Assembly (NCBI GenBank): GCA_900550505.1
Contig: URSI01000050.1
Coordinates: forward strand, 1 to 7,413
Length of the DNA: 7,413 nucleotides
From: an uncultured Eubacteriales bacterium
GTDB taxonomy: Bacteria; Bacillota; Clostridia; Oscillospirales; CAG-382
Direction of reading: 5' to 3'
Below, in pieces: positions 7,348 to 7,413 of this stretch (positions are counted from its first letter, which is position 1; every line of letters starts with the position of its first letter). A program made the translations under genes and the position numbers. The notes under the pieces were generated by a model that saw nothing but the letters and a program-made list of their open reading frames with translations, was not told the DNA's origin and made no database searches.

Positions 7348-7404
7348 GTAGCCGTATCGGTGTATACCGTAAGGGCAAATATATCGGATTCCGCCCTTTT
7401 GTTT
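7327..7404 (+). terminator. long terminator-like hairpin after the synthase gene
   Basis: The outer stem pairs AGGGCGGAA (7327-7335) with TTCCGCCCT (7389-7397). It continues after a bulged A with T7337-A7388 and C7338-G7387, and is followed by TTTTGTTT (7397-7404). An inner stem pairs GGTATAC (7340-7346) with GTATACC (7362-7368), capped by CCG-TAT-CGG. This can end transcripts arriving from the synthase gene. The right side of the internal loop is long (7369-7386), so it is not a simple compact terminator. A competing 6-bp stem, AAGGGC (7371-7376) with GCCCTT (7393-7398), would serve transcripts starting at the overlapping promoter. Confidence 0.6.
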
Positions 7405-7413
7405 ACGGCGGGG

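Noticed and set aside
7328..7396. A tRNA-like fold: 7-bp GGGCGGA/TCCGCCC acceptor-like stem enclosing about 69 bases
   Set aside because: No T-arm with a TTCRANY-type loop, no proper D-arm and no 5-bp anticodon stem with a 7-base loop can be drawn. A promoter and a terminator explain the stretch better.
7371..7396. A c-di-GMP (GEMM) riboswitch hint from AGGGCAAA
   Set aside because: Only this short string agrees. The surrounding conserved bases and the paired helices of that riboswitch are missing.

Overview
The window holds two genes on the + strand, separated and followed by short structured intergenic stretches. Base composition is roughly half G+C. Both intrinsic terminators have clear T-tracts, and the second gene has a Shine-Dalgarno-type ribosome site. 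These features and the style of both proteins suggest a mid-GC Gram-positive bacterium, perhaps a gut-type Clostridia member. This is an inference from sequence style, with no phylogenetic marker behind it.

Region 1 (3-569) is the 3' part of an SGNH/GDSL-type hydrolase that enters from the left edge. It carries a GSSIT nucleophile block and a C-terminal D-x-x-H catalytic block, and is most likely a carbohydrate or acyl esterase. Region 2 (570-634) is a 65-base intergenic spacer almost filled by a two-storey perfect hairpin followed by seven T residues. It looks like the terminator of the hydrolase gene. Its 3' arm contains the only plausible ribosome-binding site of the next gene, and its T-tract runs straight into that gene's ATG.

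Region 3 (635-7297) is one very large gene for a 2220-residue, polytopic cyclic beta-1,2-glucan synthase (NdvB/Cgs type). Its order is a divergent N-terminal domain, two membrane helices, a GT84 glycosyltransferase core, four more membrane helices, a glycoamylase-like cyclisation domain (GH189 type), beta-sandwich modules, and a C-terminal GH94 phosphorylase-type domain. In studied homologues GT84 builds a linear beta-1,2-glucan on the protein, the GH94 part trims it by phosphorolysis to set its length, and the middle domain closes the ring and releases it. The key motifs of all three activities are visible, so the gene looks intact, although it is shorter than the proteobacterial enzymes (about 2800 residues) and some normally invariant motifs have drifted.

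Region 4 (7298-7413) holds a good sigma-A-type promoter (TTGATT, 17-base spacer, TATACT) interleaved with a long terminator-like hairpin, and then the window ends. No transporter or beta-1,2-glucanase gene lies in the window. The separating hairpin suggests the hydrolase and the synthase are at best conditionally co-transcribed, so a shared pathway is only a guess. I found no RNA gene, CRISPR array or mobile element. The most interesting signals are the terminator fused to the ribosome site at 582-637 and the promoter/hairpin interleaving at 7319-7404. The two elements share short motifs in the same order.
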